Program-made: the position numbers and the translations under genes
From: JBBQNR01 sp963774075
GTDB lineage: Bacteria > Actinomycetota > Thermoleophilia > Solirubrobacterales > JBBDJG01
Direction of reading: 5' to 3'
Assembly: GCA_963774075.1 (NCBI GenBank)
Contig: CAVZDP010000003.1
Location: 871,667 to 935,666 of the forward strand
DNA: 64,000 nt
The notes under the pieces: model-generated
Databases searched by the model: none
Seen by the model: only the letters and a program-made list of their open reading frames with translations
What the model was told of the DNA's origin: nothing
Shown here: positions 16,569-25,773 of the stretch, one piece after another
Position numbering within the stretch: position 1 is the first letter of the stretch
Layout: every line of letters starts with the position of its first letter

Positions 16569-18776
16569 GTGATTCGGAAGGGAAAGCTGGTGCTGTGGGT
16601 GCTGCCGCTCGCGGCCCTTGTCGCGCTCGCCTTTGCCTCGAGCGCCGGGGCGACCCACAACCTGTTTGCCCTGGTCTCCACGGGCCCGGTGAGCAACGGC
16701 CCCAACGACGCGCACTTCGCCGACGTCAGCGACGTCGGCACGCGATTCCTGTTCGAGACCGACGAGAAGGTCGTGGCCGCCGACACCGACTCCGTGGTCG
16801 ACCTCTACGAGCGGGTGAGCTCCACGACGACGTTGCTCTCCACCGGCCCTTCCGGCGGCAATGGCGCCATCGACGTCTTCTACACGGGTAGCTCCAAGGA
16901 CGCCAGCCACGCCTACTTCGAGACCGACGAGAAGCTCGTCGCGAGCGACAACGACGGCGGCCAGGGTGACGTCTACGAGCGGGTCGGAGGCACGACCAAC
17001 CTCGTCTCGCAGGGAACCGGTGGCAACGGGGCGTTCTCCGCATTTTTCGTCGGCGTCTCCGATAACGGCGGCAGAGTCTTCTTCGAGACCGACGAGGCGC
17101 TCTCCGCGAGCGACACGGACGGCGGCCAGCAGGACGTCTACGAGCGGGTCGGAGGCACGACCAACCTCGTCTCGACCGGTGGCAACGGCGCGTTCCTCGC
17201 CAGCTTCGCCGGCGCTTCGGCGGACGGCACCAAGGTCTTGTTCGTGACCGACGAATCGCTCGGCGGCGGCGACGTTGACGGTCTCCAGGACATCTACATG
17301 CGCTCCGGCGGCACGACGACACTGATCTCGACCGGGTCCGCCAACAACGGCGCCTTCGCGGCCAACTTCGAGTCCGTCACCGCGGATGGCTCGCGGGTGG
17401 TCTTCAAGACCGCCGAGAAGGTGGAGCCGCTGAGCGACACGGACGCCCAGCTCGACCTGTACGAACGGGTGGGGTCCACAACGTCTCTCGTATCCACCGG
17501 CCCCATCGGCGGGAACGGAGCGTTCGGCGCGACTTGGGGAGGCATCTCCAGCGACGGCTCGCACATCGTGTTCGAGACGAGCGAGAAGCTGACCGCGGAC
17601 GATCTCGACCTCACGAAGGACGTGTACGACCGCTCCGGCGGCTCGACCACGCGGGTGTCCACCGGCACCTCCGGGGGCAACGCGACCGCCTCGGCAACCT
17701 TCGAGGGAGTCTCCGACTCGGGCGCGCGCGTCTTCTTCAACACAACGGAGCAGGTCGAAACCTCCGACACCGACACCGTCAAGGACATATACGAACGCGC
17801 GGGCACGACCACCAGCCGGGTCTCAACCGGTCCGCTGGGCGGCAACGGCGCCGTCCCGGCCGCCTTCCTGAGCTCGAGCCTCGACGGAACGCGCGCGTTC
17901 TTCGAGACCGGTGAATCGCTCGAGACCGCGGACACCGACTCCTCCACCGACATCTACGAGCGCACGGCCGGAGGCACGACCCGCATCTCCACCGGTGCGA
18001 TCGGAGGCAACGCCAACAGCGCCAACGCCGTCTGGTGGGGCAGCTCCGACGACGGGCGGCGTGCGTTCTTCGACACCGTCGAGAGCCTCTCCACCGCCGA
18101 CACCGACAGTGCGATCGACGTCTACGTCGCGGTCTCCAACCTCCAGTTTCCGCGGCCGGGCGGAGGGACTCCTTTGAGGGTGCCGCTCGTGCCGGCGTAC
18201 TCGGCATGCACGAGCCCGAATTCCTCGCACATCGGGCCGCTCGCGGAGCCCTCGTGCAGCCCGCCGGTGCTGCAGTCCCCGCGCCTGACGACGTCGAGCG
18301 TCGGTAGAGGCCTCGGGTCGGTGATCCTGAGCACGATTGTCGGCAACCCGAGCACGCCCGCCGACGAGGCCAACGTCTCCATCCAGGTCTCGCTAACCGA
18401 CGTGCTGAACACGTCCGGCGGCACCGAGTACACGGGAGACGTGATGCTGAGCAGTCAGTTCAGGATCACCGACAACGCAAGCGGCTTCACCGGCGAGGAG
18501 GCGGCGACCGGGCAGGACACCGAGTTCTCCTTCCGGATCGACTGCGTCTCGACGCCCGATCCGGCCCTCGGCGGCGCGTGCAACGCGACCACGACCGCGG
18601 ACTCGCTGGTCCCCGGCTACATCCTGGAGACCAACCGCACGACCATCTCCGCGTTCACGCTCGAGGTTCTCGACGCCGGAGCGGATGGCTCGGTCATTCC
18701 TGGCTCGGGCTGCCCGGCCAACTGTGGCACGGGCGACGAGCAGCGGTTCGCCGTCCAGGGGGCGTTCCTGCCTTAG
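16569..18776 (+). CDS. Secreted beta-propeller-like repeat protein with shared C-terminal module
   Basis: 735 aa, GTG start at 16569 behind GAGGGGAGG; an ATG at 16564 runs straight into a stop. Signal peptide to about residue 29 (SSAGATHN). Residues ~40-525 hold about nine ~55-residue TolB/WD40-like repeats, each with an FETDEKL-like strand, a DTD turn, a DVYERVGGTT strand and an STGxxGGNGA loop. Residues ~527-735 (from FPRPGGGTPLRVPLVP) form a separate domain found again at the end of the SBBP-repeat protein 6 kb away. Probably cell-surface or extracellular. The repeats predict a propeller but no enzyme activity is evident. Confidence 0.85.
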   Translation: MIRKGKLVLWVLPLAALVALAFASSAGATHNLFALVSTGPVSNGPNDAHFADVSDVGTRFLFETDEKVVAADTDSVVDLYERVSSTTTLLSTGPSGGNGAIDVFYTGSSKDASHAYFETDEKLVASDNDGGQGDVYERVGGTTNLVSQGTGGNGAFSAFFVGVSDNGGRVFFETDEALSASDTDGGQQDVYERVGGTTNLVSTGGNGAFLASFAGASADGTKVLFVTDESLGGGDVDGLQDIYMRSGGTTTLISTGSANNGAFAANFESVTADGSRVVFKTAEKVEPLSDTDAQLDLYERVGSTTSLVSTGPIGGNGAFGATWGGISSDGSHIVFETSEKLTADDLDLTKDVYDRSGGSTTRVSTGTSGGNATASATFEGVSDSGARVFFNTTEQVETSDTDTVKDIYERAGTTTSRVSTGPLGGNGAVPAAFLSSSLDGTRAFFETGESLETADTDSSTDIYERTAGGTTRISTGAIGGNANSANAVWWGSSDDGRRAFFDTVESLSTADTDSAIDVYVAVSNLQFPRPGGGTPLRVPLVPAYSACTSPNSSHIGPLAEPSCSPPVLQSPRLTTSSVGRGLGSVILSTIVGNPSTPADEANVSIQVSLTDVLNTSGGTEYTGDVMLSSQFRITDNASGFTGEEAATGQDTEFSFRIDCVSTPDPALGGACNATTTADSLVPGYILETNRTTISAFTLEVLDAGADGSVIPGSGCPANCGTGDEQRFAVQGAFLP

Positions 18777-18796
18777 CCCTTCCTTTTCGATGGCTC

Positions 18797-18820
18797 GGGC
18801 CGCCTCCCGTCGGGCGGCCC
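18797..18820. terminator. Hairpin terminator between convergent genes
   Basis: GGGCCGCC and GGCGGCCC form a perfect 8-bp GC-rich stem with an 8-nt loop, between the propeller gene (stop 18776) and the convergent LmeA-like gene (stop 18846). There is little T-tract, as usual in high-GC actinobacteria. Confidence 0.6.
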
Positions 18821-18845
18821 GGGCCGCGATCTTGCTGCGCGGCGC

Positions 18846-19469
18846 TCAGATCCTCGACAGCACGGCCCGCGCGATCAGCTCGACCAGCGGGCCGACCTGG
18901 AGCCCGACGACCGTCCCTCGCGCCCGCACCACTTGCGGCCGGCCCTTCTCGCTGGCCACCACCGCATCGACGTCGATGGGGATCGCTCCCAGCCCCCGCA
19001 GCGCCGCTGACGCCGCTCCACCCACGAGCGGGCCGAGCAACTCGGGGAGCTGCGCCGAGCCGTAGGCGAGGAGCGCCGGGGCGGAGGTCAGGGCGGTGAT
19101 CCGAAGCCGGTACGTCTCGTCGCCCTCGCCTCGATCGAAATCGAACACCGCGACCTGGAACGGCCCGGACTCGAAGCTACGCAGGCTGAGGTCGACCTCG
19201 TCGAAGCCGTCGAGGTCGTCGAGCGCGCGTGAGCGCAGATCGGACAGCCTCAGGTCGAGACGGAGGTCGCGTCCATCGATCGCGAGCCTGTCACCGTCGT
19301 GCGCCAGCAAGCGCAGGGCTGGCAATGCCTCGAGCGTCACGCCGGCGCTCCCGCCCTCCGCCGTTAGCCGGTTCTCGATCCTGTGCTCGAGGTAGCGCGG
19401 CAGGAGGAGCTGCGATGCGACGAGCGCAACCAGCAGCCCGCCGGCGACGATGAGAGCGATCAGGCGCAA
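18846..19469 (-). CDS. DUF2993 / LmeA-like lipid-binding protein
   Basis: 207 aa. The start is TTG 19469; a stop codon lies directly upstream, so nothing earlier is possible. One N-terminal membrane anchor or signal (LIALIVAGGLLVALVASQLLLP), then RYLEHRIENRL and repeated strand segments (GFDEVDLSLRSF; ALGAIPIDVDAV-like region; VVGLQVGPLVELIARAVLSRI). The pattern matches DUF2993 proteins, of which mycobacterial LmeA binds phospholipids and supports lipoglycan synthesis. An extracytoplasmic, lipid-associated role is likely. No operon partner is obvious. Confidence 0.75.
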   Translation of the reverse strand: MRLIALIVAGGLLVALVASQLLLPRYLEHRIENRLTAEGGSAGVTLEALPALRLLAHDGDRLAIDGRDLRLDLRLSDLRSRALDDLDGFDEVDLSLRSFESGPFQVAVFDFDRGEGDETYRLRITALTSAPALLAYGSAQLPELLGPLVGGAASAALRGLGAIPIDVDAVVASEKGRPQVVRARGTVVGLQVGPLVELIARAVLSRI

Positions 19470-19535
19470 TCACACACCGCCGACACCCTAGTGGCCCGGA
19501 GGATGGACCTTTGCGGGTAGGCGCCGGCACCGGGG

Positions 19536-19541
19536 TATCCT
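19536..19541 (+). promoter_or_regulatory. Candidate -10 element (TATCCT) for the nitrilase
   Basis: TATCCT lies 9 nt before ATG 19551 and no ribosome binding site lies between, consistent with a leaderless transcript. Confidence 0.35.
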
Positions 19542-19550
19542 CGACTCGGC

Positions 19551-20537
19551 ATGAGTGAGAGCACGGTTCGAATCGCGGCCATTCAGGCGACGCCGGTGAT
19601 CCTCGACTCCGAGGCCACTGTCGAGAAGGCGTGCGCGCTGATCGGCGAGGCAGCCGCCGATGGCGCGCAGCTTGCCGTGTTGCCGGAGGCCTTCGTGCCT
19701 CTTTACCCGTCTAACTCGTGGGCGAAGGGTGCAGCGGCGTTCGCGGGCTGGGATGCGCTGTGGGAGCGTCTCTGGGAGAACTCGGTTGACGTTCCGGGAC
19801 CAGTCACCGAGCGGCTGGGAGAGGCATGCCGCGAGCACGGCATCCACTGCGCGATCGGCGTCAACGAGCGAGAGTCCGAGCGTCCCGGCTCGCTCTACAA
19901 CACGCTGCTCCTGCTCGGGCCGGAGGGTCTGCTGCACAAGCACCGCAAGCTGATGCCGACCATGCACGAGCGGCTCTTCCACGGAATCGGCGGCGGCGAC
20001 GACCTCGACGTGACCGCTACCGCAGCCGGGCGGATCGGCGGCTTGATCTGCTGGGAGAACCGGATGCCGCTCGCGCGCTACGCCGTCTACCGCGGCGGGC
20101 CCCAGGTGTGGGTCGCGCCGACCGCCGACGACTCCGAGGGCTGGCTGGCGAGCATGCGGCACATCGCGATCGAGGCGGGCGCCTTCGTGGTCTCGGTGCC
20201 GCAATACATTCCCGCTTCAGCCTTCCCCGCGGACTTCCCAGTGCCGCTGCCCGAGGGCAGGGAGGTGTTCGGCAACGGCGGCGCGGCGATTGTCGAGCCC
20301 GGCTCCGGCCAGGTCATTGCCGGCCCCCTGTACGGAGAGGAGGGGATCGTCGTCGCGGACTGCGATCTCCGGGCCTGCCTGGTGGCCAAGCGCTCATTCG
20401 ACGCCGTGGGGCATTACAGCCGCGAGGACGTGTTCGCGCGTACGGTTGCTCTCCCTGGCGCCGGGCAGTCGGATGGAGAGCAAGCGCCACACGGCGCGGC
20501 AGCGACGGGACACTACGCCCCGCCGCGCGAGGGCTGA
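19551..20537 (+). CDS. Nitrilase (carbon-nitrogen hydrolase)
   Basis: 328 aa, a full-length nitrilase-branch protein. The catalytic triad is visible: Glu46 in LAVLPEAF, Lys133 in LHKHRKLMPT and Cys167 in GGLICWEN. The N-terminus RIAAIQATPVILD and late SVPQYIP and GVEREVF-type (here GREVFGNGGAAIV) segments agree with aliphatic or aromatic nitrilases that turn nitriles into acids and ammonia. Cytosolic, normally a large oligomer or spiral filament. The last ~25 residues are Gly/Ala-rich and unconserved. Substrate preference cannot be read from sequence. Confidence 0.92.
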   Translation: MSESTVRIAAIQATPVILDSEATVEKACALIGEAAADGAQLAVLPEAFVPLYPSNSWAKGAAAFAGWDALWERLWENSVDVPGPVTERLGEACREHGIHCAIGVNERESERPGSLYNTLLLLGPEGLLHKHRKLMPTMHERLFHGIGGGDDLDVTATAAGRIGGLICWENRMPLARYAVYRGGPQVWVAPTADDSEGWLASMRHIAIEAGAFVVSVPQYIPASAFPADFPVPLPEGREVFGNGGAAIVEPGSGQVIAGPLYGEEGIVVADCDLRACLVAKRSFDAVGHYSREDVFARTVALPGAGQSDGEQAPHGAAATGHYAPPREG

Positions 20538-20608
20538 GCTCCTTCTTCGCGCGGAGCAGCAGTCGAGCTACGTGCGCCGTGAACGGCTCTCTGACGGCTG
20601 GCGTGGGA

Positions 20609-21094
20609 TCAGGATCCGACGCGGTGCAGACCCAGCATCGGGAGCTCCCGAACCACCGCCTCCTCGGGTTCGCCCTCGAACCGGTTCACACGGACCAGCA
20701 TCCGCAGGATCATGCGGCTGTAGAAGGGGTGGGCCTCACGGTAGGCCTTGATCGCCGCGCGGCGCTCGGCCTCGTCCAGCTCGCGCCACTCGACCCGCCG
20801 CTCCTCGCCCCGTACGTGCGCCTCGACCAGCCCGCCGGCAACCACGTTCCGATACCAGTCGGAGTCCCTGCCCCACATCGGCGAAACGACGAGCTCGCTC
20901 CGCTCGGAATCGTCGACCAGTATCTCGACCGGCGTCTTATAAAGCCTGCCGCTCTTGCGCCCGCGGTGGACGAGGACGATCACCGGCGCCGGTGAGAGCA
21001 CCTGAAGCATCCAGCGGGTTCCCTTGCGATCGAGGGCGCTCGGCATCCGCAGGGTGCGGCCGAGCACCCGCGCGGCGCGCGACTTGCCGTTCAC
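20609..21094 (-). CDS. Deazaflavin (F420)-dependent nitroreductase-family oxidoreductase
   Basis: 161 aa, GTG start. Matches the split-barrel deazaflavin-dependent oxidoreductase family (Ddn/DUF385): VIVLVHRGRKSGRLYKTPVEILV is the conserved Gly/Arg-Lys-Ser-Gly phosphate and cofactor loop, and SDWYRNVVAGGLVEAHVRGEER the second conserved block. Members use reduced F420 on quinones or nitroaromatics, or bind lipids or haem. It implies F420 in this organism but no F420 biosynthesis gene is in the window. It is convergent with the nitrilase. Confidence 0.85.
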   Translation of the reverse strand: MNGKSRAARVLGRTLRMPSALDRKGTRWMLQVLSPAPVIVLVHRGRKSGRLYKTPVEILVDDSERSELVVSPMWGRDSDWYRNVVAGGLVEAHVRGEERRVEWRELDEAERRAAIKAYREAHPFYSRMILRMLVRVNRFEGEPEEAVVRELPMLGLHRVGS

Positions 21095-21267
21095 GCCCGC
21101 CCTCCCGGTGTCAGCCCCATCATCTCGAATGCACGGCGCACTCTAATGCGAAGGGCGGGCAGGGAACGCCGGCAGGTCTGACGTGCGGGCCAGCCCTCGC
21201 TGCCGCTCGCTCGGATCCGACACCGTCCGCGCGAAGCGGAAGCGAAGGCGGGATACTTCACCGATAT

Positions 21268-21696
21268 ATGTCGCGGGAGCAAATCGAGCAAATCGAGCAA
21301 ATCTACTCCGCCTTCAATCGAGGCGACTTCGATAGCGTCCTCGAGAGCTGGGATGACGACACGGAGTTCGTGGCCCCGGAGGACATGCCCGAGCAAAGCA
21401 GTTTCCGTGGTCCTGAGGGCTACAGGCAATTCCTCGCCTCGATGCTTGATGTCTTCGAGGATTTCCGAAGTGAGCCTGAGCGAATAATCGAGGTCGGGGA
21501 CGAGAAGTACCTCCTCTTTGTGACCGAGCGGTTTCGACGCAAGGAAGATGCAACCGCGGTGGAGGCACACAACTTCATACTCATCACCATGCAAAGCGAG
21601 AAGCTACGGCGGTTACAGGTGTTCTTGGATCGCCGCGCCGCTTTCGATGCTGCTGGCGTCTCGGAAGAGGCTGTGCGGGGCGATCGCGTCCCCTAG
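21268..21696 (+). CDS. SnoaL-like (NTF2 fold) protein
   Basis: 142 aa from ATG 21268; the longer open frame upstream has no protein-like pattern. IYSAFNRGDFDSVLESWDDDTEFVAP with RGPEGYRQFLASMLDVFEDF is the SnoaL/NTF2-like cone, a fold used by small isomerases, hydrolases and ligand-binding proteins. Function not assignable. The N-terminus is three exact 9-bp units, giving Glu-Gln-Ile three times. Codons are more AT-rich than the neighbours (aaatcg, ttc/ttt, ata), which may mark recent acquisition. Confidence 0.75.
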   Translation: MSREQIEQIEQIYSAFNRGDFDSVLESWDDDTEFVAPEDMPEQSSFRGPEGYRQFLASMLDVFEDFRSEPERIIEVGDEKYLLFVTERFRRKEDATAVEAHNFILITMQSEKLRRLQVFLDRRAAFDAAGVSEEAVRGDRVP

Positions 21697-21769
21697 CGAT
21701 CGCGGCGCGGCTGCTGCCTATCGCGCTTTGCCCGGCGGCGGTCCCACAACGCCACGCCGGCGGTCGTTC

Positions 21770-22663
21770 TCAGTACAGGACGTTCGAGAACCAGGCGCCG
21801 CGAGGCTTCTGGTAGGGGCCGCGCGCCATGATGTTCATCGGCTTCACCGCGCGCAAGCCCTCGCGCAGGGCCCAGCGGTAGAGCTCCCAGCGGATCGGCG
21901 CGAGGAACGAAAGAGGCTCCTCGGACTGCGCCGCGACGCCGAGCAGGAGCGCCTCCATGTCCTCCTCGCTCTCAGCTACGCCGTGCGCCATCGGCCACAG
22001 GGTCGCCGTGGTCAGGTAGCCGGCCACCTGTCCATCCCGCACAACTACGAACGGCGCAAAGGCCTGCATCGCATCGCGCAACTCGCCGGTTCGCTCCCAC
22101 CCATGCACCTGCTTGCAGAGTGCCTCGCAGGCGTCGATGTCGCCCGCCTCGAGTCTGCGGACCTCGACACCGTCGACCGGTCCGCTGCGCGGCTTGCCGC
22201 TCATGATCACCACGGGCTCGGTGACGTTGAACCCGAGCGACTGGTAGAGGCAGAGCGAACGCATGTGGAAGCTGTCCTGAAGGAGGCGAACGCCGCCAGG
22301 AGCGTCCTTGCCGCGCTCGATCACCGCCTCCATCAGCTGCCGCCCGACGCCGGAGTTCTGGGCCTCTGGATCGACCGAGATCGGCCCGACGCCGGCGATC
22401 GGCCCGCGCTGGTCGAGATAATTCGAGCCGAGGATCTTCCCGTCACGCTCAGCGAGCACGCCCCACACGTTCGGGTGCTGGACCCAGCCGCCGATCACCA
22501 TTGCGGCGAACTCGACAGTTGGGAAGTCGCGCGGGAAGCGGTGGTACTCGTCGAGCTGCCCAAACGCCTCGTAGCAGATGCGCGCGCACTCCTGCACGTC
22601 GTCGTCCCCGGGCTCCCGAAGCGTGATCTTCGACGCCCCTGCAGTGGTTGCGGCCTGGCTCAT
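21770..22663 (-). CDS. GNAT N-acetyltransferase with two GNAT modules
   Basis: 297 aa, ATG behind GAGGAGG. The first module, residues ~13-160, is complete: ITLREPGDDDVQECARICYEAFG, then GPISVDPEAQNSGVGRQLMEAVIERG, the acetyl-CoA pyrophosphate loop (Q-x-x-G-x-G/A form). A second, weaker module follows from VEVRRLEAGDIDACEALCKQVHG, with PFVVVRDGQVAGYLT. Tandem GNATs often modify small molecules or proteins; the acceptor is unknown. Single gene, divergent from the large secreted SBBP protein. Confidence 0.85.
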   Translation of the reverse strand: MSQAATTAGASKITLREPGDDDVQECARICYEAFGQLDEYHRFPRDFPTVEFAAMVIGGWVQHPNVWGVLAERDGKILGSNYLDQRGPIAGVGPISVDPEAQNSGVGRQLMEAVIERGKDAPGGVRLLQDSFHMRSLCLYQSLGFNVTEPVVIMSGKPRSGPVDGVEVRRLEAGDIDACEALCKQVHGWERTGELRDAMQAFAPFVVVRDGQVAGYLTTATLWPMAHGVAESEEDMEALLLGVAAQSEEPLSFLAPIRWELYRWALREGLRAVKPMNIMARGPYQKPRGAWFSNVLY

Positions 22664-22917
22664 GCCTGCCTCCTCGCTCGTCGTACCACGAATGCGGGCT
22701 CAGTCTATGATCGGTCGCGCGGCGAGGCAACCTGGCGCGGCCGATCGCGCTTGTGCTTTCGCGTGAAAGCGAGAGCGCAAGGCGCGACAATCCCCAAGGC
22801 ATGGGACCCCCACGAGTCCAGGCCAAGTCGCTAGGATGGGGCTTCACTCAGGGGCGTAGCTGCTTCGGAACACGCAGCGTTCGCCTCTAGGGAACCGGGT
22901 TAGGAAACAGGGGGAGG

Positions 22918-25749
22918 ATGTGCATGGGGAGGAGTGCCCTGCCGATATCGGTGGGAGCGCCGGTCAGTCTCGTGGCGCTCGGATTTCTTGCGATTGTCCT
23001 GGCGTTGTTGCCGCAACAGGGCTCGCTCCCCGATCCGATCCAAGCGCTGGCGGGTGACACGAGCGACTCGTACGCCAAGCGTCCCCTTTCGTTCATCCCC
23101 AATCGAGGCCAGACGGACGAGAGCGTCCGCTACTACGCCCAGGGAGCGGGCTTCGGCTTCTATTTCACCGATGACAGGGCGGTGCTCTCTTTCCAGAAGG
23201 AAGCGCGCGGCCAGGCACTACAACTGCGCTTCCTGGGAGCAAGCGACAACGCGACGCTCAGGGCTCGGCTCGAGGGTACGGGCACGGTCAACTATCTGAA
23301 GGGCGATGACCCGAGGGAGTGGCAGACCGGGCTGCCGACCTACGGCCAGCTCGCCTACCAGGGCCTTTGGCCAGGTGTCGACATGTCCATCCGTGGCGCA
23401 AGCGGGACGCTCAAGTACGAGTTCAAGCTGGCGCCCGGCGCAAACCCCGAGCGCATTCGCCTCGCCTATGCGGGCGCCGAGGGCCTTTCCTTGTCCCGCG
23501 GCGGCAACCTCTCCATCCGAACACGGCACGGCACGCTTCGTGACTCGGCGCCTCGCGCCTGGCAGCAGATAGGCGGGCGCAAGGTCCCCGTCCAAAGCCG
23601 CTATTCGCTCAACAACGGCGCCCGTGGTGCAAACGCCTACGGCTTCGAGCTCGGAGCCTACGATCGCAGCCACCCGCTCGTGATCGACCCCGGCGTCGTC
23701 TACTCCACCTATCTGGGCGGCACGGGCACCGACCTGGGCAACGCGATCGCGGTCGACGCCGCGGGCAGCGCCTACATCACCGGCCGCACCAGTTCTCCGG
23801 GCTTCCCGACGACAGCGGGGGCGTTCGACACCTCCCTCGGCGGCAGCGGCGACGCTTTCGTCACGAAGCTCGAGCCCGACGGCTCGGCGCTCGCCTACTC
23901 GACCTACCTGGGGGGGTCGGGCCTCATCGACGAGGCCAACGGGATCGCGGTCGACGGCGCGGGCAGGGCCTACGTCACCGGTGACACCAACTCCTCGGAC
24001 TTCCCCACCACGGCGGGAGCGTTCGATACCACCCTCAGCGGCAGCGACGACGCATTCGTCGCGAAGCTCGAGCCCGACGGCTCGGCGCTCGCCTACTCGA
24101 CGTACCTGGGCGGGACCGGAAACGCCGACTACGGTAACGGGATCACATTCGACGGTGCGGGCAGCGCCTTTGTCACCGGCTACACCGTGTCGTCGAACTT
24201 CCCCACCACCCCGGGGGCGTTCGACACCACCTTCACACCCGCCGGCAACTTCTCCGCCTACCTCACGAAGCTCGAGCCCGACGGCTCGGCGCTCGACTAC
24301 TCGACCTTCCTCGGCGGGTCGTCGGGGGGCACCAGCATCGGCAATGACGTCGCGGTCGACGGGGCGGACAACGCCTATGTCACCGGCAGCACCGCCTCCT
24401 CGCTCTTCCCCACCACTCCGGGGGCGTTCGACACCACCTTCAATGGCGACCAGGATGCCTTCGTCACCAAGTTCAACACTTCCGGCTCGTCGCTTTTGTA
24501 CTCCACCTACCTGGGCGGGACTGGCACCGACGGAAGCGCCGCGATCGCGCTCGACGTGACCGGCCGCGCCCACCTGACGGGATTCACCAACTCCACCGGC
24601 TTTCCCACCACGGCGGGGGCGTTCGACACCAGCTACAACGACGATGGCGACGCCTTCGTAACGAAGCTCAATGTCGCCGGTTCGGCGCTGTCTTACTCGA
24701 CCTTCCTGGGCGGGACGGGCGTCGGCGGGACGGGCTATGACTCGGGCAGTGGGATCGCGGTCGACGGAACGGGCAGCGCCTGGGTCACGGGCCGCACCGA
24801 CTCGGTGGTGTACCCCACCACGGCGGGTGCGTTCGACACCGTCTACGGCGCCGTTGGCGACGCCTTCGTAACGAAGGTGAGCCTCAACGGCTCGGCGCTC
24901 GCCTACTCCACCTACCTGGGCGGGAGCACGGGCGGGACGGGTGGCACCGATCAGGGCAGCGACATCGCGCTCGGCGGGGTGGGGGACGTTTACGTCGCGG
25001 GCTACACCACCTCCTCCGACTTCCCCACCACGGCGGGGGCGTTCGACACGAGCGCCAACGGCAGCAACGACGCCTTTGTGTGGAAGTTCTTCGCGGGCGC
25101 GCCGCCCTACCCGCGCCCGGGCGGCGCGACGCCGCTGCGAGTGCCGCTCGTGCCCGAGTACCAGCAGTGCACGGAGCCGAATCAGACGCATGTCGGGCCG
25201 CTGGACGCCGGATCGTGCTCGCCACCCGTACAGAGCTCCACGCTCCTGACCACCTCAACCGTCGGCAGGGGGTTGGGCCACGCCATCCTCAGGGTGCAGA
25301 ACGGCAACCCCGGTACGCCGGAGGACGAGGCTGACGTCACGATCGAGGCCGCACTCTCCGACGTGCGCAGCACGGCCGGCGGCGATTACACGGGCCGGGT
25401 GATCCTGACCACTCCGGTGCGGATGACCGATACGCGGAACGGCGCCAGCGGCGAAGAACCGGCGACGGTCTCCGACTTCGAGCTCTCGGCGCCGATCGAC
25501 TGCGTGGCGACCGCCGCCCCCGAGAATGGCAGCAACTGCAACATCGCCACGACGGTCGACGCGCTCGTACCCGGTTTTGTGAAGGAGGGCGCGCGCGCGG
25601 TCGTCTCGGCCTTCTCGGTCAGCGTCGAAGACGCAGGGCTCGACGGCGTTATCGATCCCAGCCCGGACCCGGTCGGCCTCGGCTGCCCGCCGACCTGCGG
25701 CTCGGGCGACGAGAAGGTCTATTTGCGGCAGGGCGTTTTCGCTCCCTGA
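22918..25749 (+). CDS. Secreted SBBP-repeat protein with shared C-terminal module
   Basis: 943 aa, ATG behind GGGGGAGG. An N-terminal hydrophobic export segment (LVALGFLAIVLALLP) precedes a ~200-residue domain starting LSFIPNRGQTDESVRYYAQG, the region typical of SBBP-repeat exoproteins. Seven SBBP repeats of ~57-62 residues follow (residues ~262-725), each YSTYLGGTG..IAVDGAGSAYVTG..FPTTAGAFDT..DAFVTKL. From residue ~731 (YPRPGGATPLRVPLVP) the chain is homologous to the end of the 735-aa propeller protein. Likely an extracellular beta-propeller-type surface protein. DNA repeats inside the gene are near identical and could recombine. Confidence 0.88.
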   Translation: MCMGRSALPISVGAPVSLVALGFLAIVLALLPQQGSLPDPIQALAGDTSDSYAKRPLSFIPNRGQTDESVRYYAQGAGFGFYFTDDRAVLSFQKEARGQALQLRFLGASDNATLRARLEGTGTVNYLKGDDPREWQTGLPTYGQLAYQGLWPGVDMSIRGASGTLKYEFKLAPGANPERIRLAYAGAEGLSLSRGGNLSIRTRHGTLRDSAPRAWQQIGGRKVPVQSRYSLNNGARGANAYGFELGAYDRSHPLVIDPGVVYSTYLGGTGTDLGNAIAVDAAGSAYITGRTSSPGFPTTAGAFDTSLGGSGDAFVTKLEPDGSALAYSTYLGGSGLIDEANGIAVDGAGRAYVTGDTNSSDFPTTAGAFDTTLSGSDDAFVAKLEPDGSALAYSTYLGGTGNADYGNGITFDGAGSAFVTGYTVSSNFPTTPGAFDTTFTPAGNFSAYLTKLEPDGSALDYSTFLGGSSGGTSIGNDVAVDGADNAYVTGSTASSLFPTTPGAFDTTFNGDQDAFVTKFNTSGSSLLYSTYLGGTGTDGSAAIALDVTGRAHLTGFTNSTGFPTTAGAFDTSYNDDGDAFVTKLNVAGSALSYSTFLGGTGVGGTGYDSGSGIAVDGTGSAWVTGRTDSVVYPTTAGAFDTVYGAVGDAFVTKVSLNGSALAYSTYLGGSTGGTGGTDQGSDIALGGVGDVYVAGYTTSSDFPTTAGAFDTSANGSNDAFVWKFFAGAPPYPRPGGATPLRVPLVPEYQQCTEPNQTHVGPLDAGSCSPPVQSSTLLTTSTVGRGLGHAILRVQNGNPGTPEDEADVTIEAALSDVRSTAGGDYTGRVILTTPVRMTDTRNGASGEEPATVSDFELSAPIDCVATAAPENGSNCNIATTVDALVPGFVKEGARAVVSAFSVSVEDAGLDGVIDPSPDPVGLGCPPTCGSGDEKVYLRQGVFAP

Positions 25750-25766
25750 TCACCGGCAGGGATCAG
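25746..25766. terminator. Weak hairpin at a convergent gene junction
   Basis: CTGATC and GATCAG pair over a 9-nt loop, overlapping the stop of the SBBP gene and preceding the stop of the convergent membrane-protein gene. The 6-bp stem is weak, so the terminator role is tentative. Confidence 0.3.
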
Positions 25767-25773
25767 CCGCGGG

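Noticed and set aside
16564..16572. ATG-CAG-TGA minigene before the propeller gene
   Set aside because: Two-codon frame directly overlapping the true GTG start; most simply chance, although it shares the ribosome binding site.
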